In this document: piece by piece, positions 5,486 to 6,288 of the stretch
Layout of the letters: every line of letters starts with the position of its first letter
How positions within the stretch are numbered: position 1 is the stretch's first letter
NCBI GenBank assembly: GCA_011391185.1
Contig: JAABRB010000214.1
Span: forward strand, 1-6,288
Direction of reading: 5' to 3'
DNA length: 6,288 nt
Origin: Betaproteobacteria bacterium
GTDB lineage: Bacteria > Pseudomonadota > Gammaproteobacteria > Burkholderiales > SG8-39
Position numbers and translations under genes: made by a program
The notes under the pieces: model-generated
The model's input: only the letters and a program-made list of their open reading frames with translations
What the model was told of the DNA's origin: nothing
Database searches by the model: none

Positions 5486-6288
5486 GTGAGTCTCGCCCTC
5501 CACGCCGGGTTCCTCGCTTGCGCATGGCTGGCCTTGGCCGCGGCGGCGATTCCGTTGACTCGCTCGCCTCGTGGCAGCGAGGTGTTCTATGCCCTGGCGG
5601 CCCTGATTTCGGCCGCGGGGGCAGCCTCCGCGGTTTATGTAGCGATGGGCACGCTGCCGCAAACCCTGTCGCTTCCCATCGGCCTTCCCGGCCTCGGCAC
5701 CCGGCTCAGGCTCGATGCGCTGTCCGTCGTGTTCGCGGTGATCGTCAACGGTGCCGCGTGCATTATCAGCCTCTACGCGATCGGCTACGGCCGCGAGGAG
5801 CCCGAACCGCTCCGGGTGCTGCCGGCCTACGCGCTGTTTCTGCTCGGCATGAATCTGGTGCTCATCGCCGACGATGCGTTCTCTTTCCTCGTCGCGTGGG
5901 AATTCATGTCGCTCTCCTCCTGGGTGCTGGTGGTAGTGCGCCACCGCGACGAAGAGAGCAGGCGGGCCGGCCTGCTTTATCTGATGATGGCGGCGCTCGG
6001 CACGCTCGCGCTTTTGTTCGCGTTCGGTGTGCTCGCCGGCAGCGAGGGCGCCTATACATTCGATGCGGTGCGCGGCCGCACCTTGACGCCGGTCGCGGCT
6101 GGAATTGCGCTCCTGCTTGTATTGATCGGAACCGGCTCCAAGTCCGGCTTGGTGCCGCTGCACGCCTGGCTTCCGCCCGCGCACGCCGCCGCACCGAGCC
6201 ACGTCTCGGCGCTGATGAGCGGCGTCATGACCAAGGTCGCGGTCTATGGCTTCGTGCGCATCGTATTCGATTTGCTCGGCCCGCCGGT
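5486..6288 (+). CDS. HyfB/HycC-like proton-conducting membrane subunit (NuoL/MrpA family), N-terminal part only
   Basis: Translation from GTG at 5486 is open to the window end, giving 267 residues of a polytopic inner-membrane protein of the proton-conducting transporter family. About eight hydrophobic segments are visible (near 4-24, 33-53, 78-100, 113-128, 131-151, 161-184, 199-216, 239-261). Key ion-pathway residues are present: E139 in WEFMSLSSW, matching the TM5 glutamate of NuoL, and K219 in GSKSGLVPLHAWLP, matching the TM7 lysine. The block APSHVSALMSGVMTKVAVYG (K250) is close to hydrogenase-4 HyfB and formate hydrogenlyase HycC rather than NuoL. Family members are usually 600-700 residues, so over half is missing. 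GTG is chosen because GGCGGA lies 6 nt upstream and the hydrophobic N-terminus starts right there; the frame is closed by TGA at 5420-5422. A TTG at 5465 is a less likely start. Which complex it joins cannot be told without the downstream genes; NDH-1-like or Mrp-type antiporter partners remain possible. Confidence 0.88.
   Translation, partial: MSLALHAGFLACAWLALAAAAIPLTRSPRGSEVFYALAALISAAGAASAVYVAMGTLPQTLSLPIGLPGLGTRLRLDALSVVFAVIVNGAACIISLYAIGYGREEPEPLRVLPAYALFLLGMNLVLIADDAFSFLVAWEFMSLSSWVLVVVRHRDEESRRAGLLYLMMAALGTLALLFAFGVLAGSEGAYTFDAVRGRTLTPVAAGIALLLVLIGTGSKSGLVPLHAWLPPAHAAAPSHVSALMSGVMTKVAVYGFVRIVFDLLGPP

Noticed and set aside
5244..5489. 81-codon plus-strand frame starting at TTG and ending in a GTGA overlap with the HyfB-like start
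   Set aside because: The overlap hints at coupling, but there is no ribosome binding site, the start is TTG, the product is Arg/Ala-rich with no recognisable domain, and it covers the putative promoter of acpXL.
5276..6202. 308-codon minus-strand open frame opposite the HyfB-like gene
   Set aside because: It is Arg/Gln/Gly-rich with no motif, while the plus strand encodes transmembrane segments with conserved Glu and Lys.

Overview
The window is a GC-rich stretch that reads as an alphaproteobacterium, most likely a member of the Hyphomicrobiales (the Rhizobium/Bradyrhizobium/Brucella side). The basis is that six consecutive minus-strand genes match, in content and order, the acpXL-fabZXL-fabF2XL-fabF1XL-adh2XL-lpxXL cluster known from rhizobia and relatives. 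That cluster makes very-long-chain (omega-1)-hydroxy fatty acids such as 27-hydroxyoctacosanoate and attaches them to lipid A. The genus cannot be fixed from the sequence alone.

Layout, in transcription order on the minus strand: acpXL (5153-4872, specialised acyl carrier protein), fabZ-like dehydratase (4862-4401), fabF2-like degenerate ketosynthase (4397-3207), fabF1-like complete ketosynthase (3190-1904), a medium-chain dehydrogenase/reductase (1866-844), and lpxXL (843 to the window edge at 1, missing its C-terminus). Intergenic gaps are 9, 3, 16, 37 and 0 nt, so this is one operon. A candidate sigma70-type promoter (TTGAAA-17-TATAGG) lies upstream of acpXL. The 332-nt divergent region (5154-5485) holds no convincing gene. 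On the plus strand a GTG-initiated gene (5486 to the edge) encodes the first 267 residues of a HyfB/NuoL-type proton-conducting membrane subunit.

The inferred joint function is as follows. AcpXL carries the growing chain. FabF1 condenses, probably with FabF2 as a non-catalytic partner. FabZ dehydrates. The MDR protein may be the enoyl reductase. A ketoreductase is not encoded here and must be borrowed. LpxXL then moves the finished C26-C30 chain from AcpXL onto lipid A.

The pathway is known, so the window is not a wholly undescribed system. The most interesting points are that FabF2 has lost the ketosynthase Cys, first His and Lys (as in chain-length-factor proteins), and that the MDR enzyme keeps its structural-zinc cysteines but lacks the usual catalytic-zinc ligands. 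No tRNA, rRNA, CRISPR array or mobile element was seen.
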